NCBI GenBank assembly: GCA_964603155.1 | Contig: CAZRTZ010000086.1 | Span: forward strand, 1 to 7,552 | DNA length: 7,552 nt | Source of the DNA: VAUL01 sp964603155 | GTDB taxonomy: Bacteria; Desulfobacterota; Desulfuromonadia; Desulfuromonadales; BM103 | Direction of reading: 5' to 3' | Shown here: piece after piece, positions 6,147-7,552 of the stretch | How the letters are laid out: each line of letters opens with the position of its first letter | Position numbering within the stretch: the first letter of the stretch is position 1 | Program-made: the position numbers and the translations under genes | Notes under the pieces: generated by a model | Seen by the model: only the letters and a program-made list of their open reading frames with translations | Told to the model about the DNA's origin: nothing | Databases searched by the model: none

Positions 6147-6232
6147 CAGAATTCAGAAGTCAGAATCCTTCGGTACTGTTTGCGAAGTGATAAAGGTTTT
6201 CTTCTGAATTCTGTATTCTGAATACTGTATTC
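6147..6232. repeat. Heptamer (TTCTGAA/TTCAGAA) repeat arranged as an inverted repeat
   Basis: The left arm (about 6147-6166) reads as TCAGAAT-type heptamers: CAGAAT, TCAGAAG, TCAGAAT. The right arm (6202-6229) reads TTCTGAA, TTCTGTA, TTCTGAA, TACTGTA. A perfect 13-bp inverted repeat, CAGAATTCAGAAG (6147-6159) with CTTCTGAATTCTG (6201-6213), joins the arms across a 41-base centre. The block is conspicuously AT-rich between two GC-rich genes. It fills most of the dapA-dapB gap and ends a few bases before the dapB ribosome binding site (AAGGG, 6234-6238). Similar TTCTGAATTCTG tandem arrays are familiar to me from intergenic regions of other bacteria, but I could not check this. There is no T-tract positioned for a terminator. 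Confidence 0.75.
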
Positions 6233-6246
6233 CAAGGGTTTTTAAT

Positions 6247-7050
6247 ATGATCAAAGTTGCCGTCACCGGCGCCGCCGGGCGCATGGGTCAGCGCATCGTC
6301 TGTCTTACCCACGAAGCCGAAGGGCTGACCGTGGCTGCCGCCATCGAGCGCCCGCTGCACAAGGCGGTTGGCGAGGATGCCGGTGTGATTGCCGGCTGCG
6401 GGCGGCTCGACGTGGCGATCAGCGACAGCCTGGACCGGGCCATGCAGCACGCGGACGTGCTGATCGACTTCACTTTCCCCGAGGTGACGCTGGAAAACGC
6501 CGCCGTGTGCGCCCGCCTTGGGAAAAGCATGGTCATCGGTTCGACCGGCTTTACCCCCGAGCAGAAGATCCGGCTTGCGGAGTTCGCCAAGTCGATCCCG
6601 ATCGTCGCCGCGCCGAACATGAGCGTCGGGGTCAACGTCTGCTTCAAGGTGCTCAAAGAGATTGCCAAATCCCTCGGTGCGGGCTTCGACGTCGAGATCG
6701 TCGAACTGCACCACAACAAGAAAAAGGATGCGCCGTCGGGCACGGCCGTACGCATGGGCGAGGTGGTTGCCGAGGCCCTGGGGCGTGACTACCACCAGGT
6801 GGCCAACTGCCACCGCGAGGGTTTTACCGGCGAGCGCACCAAAGAGGAGATCGGCATGCAGACCGTGCGCGGCGGCGACATCGTTGGCGAGCACACCGTC
6901 TATTTCATCGGCATGGGCGAGCGCATCGAATTGTCGCACCGCGCCATGAGCCGCGACATGTTCGCCAGGGGCGCGGTGCGCGCCGCCGCCTGGCTGTCAG
7001 CGCAGAAACCGGGATTGTATGATATGCAGGACGTATTGGGCCTGCGCTGA
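6247..7050 (+). CDS. dapB: 4-Hydroxy-tetrahydrodipicolinate reductase
   Basis: Reduces the DapA product to tetrahydrodipicolinate with NAD(P)H, the second step after aspartate semialdehyde in the diaminopimelate pathway. It is a cytoplasmic homotetramer. The 267-residue length is normal. The N-terminal Rossmann motif is VTGAAGRMGQ (6-15). E34-R35 (AAIERP) sits where the cofactor ribose or phosphate is read. GSTGF (98-102) and APNMSVGVN (122-130) are the usual nucleotide and hinge segments. The substrate motif ELHHNKKKDAPSGTA (153-167) contains the catalytic H155 and K159 (equivalent to E. coli H159 and K163) and the SGT loop. The start is set by AAGGG (6234-6238), 8 bases before the ATG, and by the canonical MIKVAVTGAAGRMG beginning. 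It is separated from dapA by a repeat block and from dapL by a large palindrome. Confidence 0.98.
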   Translation: MIKVAVTGAAGRMGQRIVCLTHEAEGLTVAAAIERPLHKAVGEDAGVIAGCGRLDVAISDSLDRAMQHADVLIDFTFPEVTLENAAVCARLGKSMVIGSTGFTPEQKIRLAEFAKSIPIVAAPNMSVGVNVCFKVLKEIAKSLGAGFDVEIVELHHNKKKDAPSGTAVRMGEVVAEALGRDYHQVANCHREGFTGERTKEEIGMQTVRGGDIVGEHTVYFIGMGERIELSHRAMSRDMFARGAVRAAAWLSAQKPGLYDMQDVLGLR

Positions 7051-7078
7051 AACGCCGCTTTTTGGCAATCTCGGCGTT
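7051..7078 (+). other. Small hairpin directly after the dapB stop
   Basis: AACGCCG (7051-7057) and CGGCGTT (7072-7078) form a perfect 7-bp stem with a 14-base loop, starting on the base after the dapB stop. No T-run follows, so it is not a standard intrinsic terminator. It shares sequence with the outer arm of the larger palindrome and would compete with that fold. It could be a 3'-end stabiliser or an attenuator-like switch, but no function is shown. Confidence 0.5.
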
Positions 7079-7160
7079 GGGCGGCGGGGCTCCTTGTGCG
7101 ACGTAGCTCCGCTACGCCTCCGCGTCGCTCCTTGCCCGCCTTGACCTTGCCGAAAAATCG
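7056..7160. repeat. About 105-bp nested imperfect palindrome in the dapB-dapL gap
   Basis: Four nested pairings share one centre: TTTTTGGCAA (7059-7068) with TTGCCGAAAAA (7147-7157, one bulge); GGCGGG (7083-7088) with CCCGCC (7135-7140); GCGA (7098-7101) with TCGC (7125-7128); and CGTAGC (7102-7107) with GCTACG (7111-7116) around a TCC loop. A direct repeat, GCTCCTTG, occurs at 7089-7096 and 7127-7134 within it. A further local dyad, TGCCGA/TCGGCA (7148-7153/7168-7173), overlaps its right edge. The layout resembles a non-coding dispersed palindromic element rather than a promoter or terminator. Short antisense reading frames across it appear to be by-products. Only one copy is visible here. 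Confidence 0.6.
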
Positions 7161-7198
7161 ACTTTTCTCGGCACTCATAACCATAAATCAATCACCCT

Positions 7199-7203
7199 GG
7201 AGG
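7199..7203 (+). promoter_or_regulatory. Ribosome binding site deciding the GTG start of dapL
   Basis: GGAGG lies 7 bases before GTG at 7211. Together with the family N-terminus (M/V-ARINDNYLKLKAGYLF), this fixes a GTG start. No convincing promoter was seen between the palindrome and this site. Confidence 0.85.
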
Positions 7204-7210
7204 TTCGTTC

Positions 7211-7552
7211 GTGGCCCGCATCAATGACAACTACCTGAAACTAAAAGCCGGCTACCTCTTCCCCGAAATCGGCCGGCGCGTGCGCGAATTCGCCGCCGCC
7301 AACCCGGCCGCCAAGGTAATCCGCCTCGGTATCGGCGATGTCACCCGCCCGCTGGCCCCGGCGGTGATCAAGGCTTTCCACGACGCCGTCGATGATCTGG
7401 CCACCACCCAGAACTTTGCCGGCTACGGCCCGGAGCAGGGTTATGACTGGCTGATCAACGCCATCATCGAGAAGAGCTACCAGCCGCTGGGCGTGTCGCT
7501 CAAGACCGAGGAGATGTTCATCTCCGACGGCTCCAAGTGCGACTGCGCCAAC
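7211..7552 (+). CDS. dapL: LL-diaminopimelate aminotransferase, 3'-truncated by window edge
   Basis: A PLP-dependent class I/II aminotransferase that converts tetrahydrodipicolinate to LL-diaminopimelate in one step using glutamate, bypassing the succinylated or acetylated intermediates. The first 114 residues of roughly 410 are present. Recognisable DapL features are the N-terminus ARINDNYLKLKAGYLFPEI (2-20), the block RLGIGDVTRPLAP (38-50), NFAGYGPEQGY (68-78, substrate-side loop), and FISDGSKCDCAN (103-114), which leads into the PLP-binding region. The Schiff-base lysine is beyond the window. The GTG start with GGAGG is described separately. Its position just after dapB supports a dapA-dapB-dapL group and the aminotransferase variant of the lysine/peptidoglycan pathway. 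Confidence 0.96.
   Translation, partial: MARINDNYLKLKAGYLFPEIGRRVREFAAANPAAKVIRLGIGDVTRPLAPAVIKAFHDAVDDLATTQNFAGYGPEQGYDWLINAIIEKSYQPLGVSLKTEEMFISDGSKCDCAN

Noticed and set aside
6997..7191. Short antisense frames across the dapB-dapL gap
   Set aside because: They run through the large palindrome and the dapB end. Composition is Arg/Gly/Ser-rich and no start signal is seen. They are better explained as by-products of the repeat.

Overview
The window is a GC-rich stretch (clearly above 60% GC by eye) with every supported gene on the + strand. It joins the end of an arginine-biosynthesis cluster to a lysine/diaminopimelate cluster. Protein style and gene order (argG ... argH - lipoprotein - dapA - dapB - dapL) point to a deltaproteobacterium of the Desulfuromonadales/Geobacter group. 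This assignment is by recognition of the proteins, especially the near-Geobacter DapL N-terminus, and not by a database search.

Layout. (1) 1-1197: argG, missing its first ~30-35 codons, with an unusual Lys/Ala-rich C-terminal tail. (2) 1204-1252: a compact double hairpin bounded by GTAG and CTAC, which looks like a pair of inverted REP elements. (3) 1261-1743: a Nudix hydrolase. (4) 1754-2971: a divergent nitrilase-superfamily (carbon-nitrogen hydrolase) protein with a recognisable Glu-Lys-Cys triad. It overlaps the start of argH. (5) 2964-4340: argH. (6) 4364-5146: a lipoprotein whose mature N-terminus resembles LptM/YifL and which carries two fibronectin-III-like domains. (7) 5147-5262: a spacer with a possible promoter. 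(8) 5263-6138 dapA and 6247-7050 dapB, separated by an AT-rich block of heptamer repeats arranged as an inverted repeat. (9) 7051-7210: a spacer holding a ~105-bp nested imperfect palindrome. (10) 7211-7552: the start of dapL, cut by the window end.

How the genes work together. ArgG and ArgH carry out the last two steps of arginine synthesis (citrulline + aspartate to argininosuccinate, then to arginine + fumarate). DapA and DapB make tetrahydrodipicolinate from aspartate semialdehyde and pyruvate. DapL aminates that directly to LL-diaminopimelate, skipping the acylated intermediates of the DapD/C/E route. The Nudix and nitrilase-like genes sit between argG and argH and have no known place in the pathway. 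They are the most open functional question here.

No tRNA, rRNA, CRISPR array, transposase, phage gene or defence system was seen. The long antisense reading frames are shadows of high-GC coding sequence. The less ordinary material is the nitrilase-like protein, the ArgG tail, the LptM-like lipoprotein and three structurally different palindromic repeats in three of the intergenic gaps.
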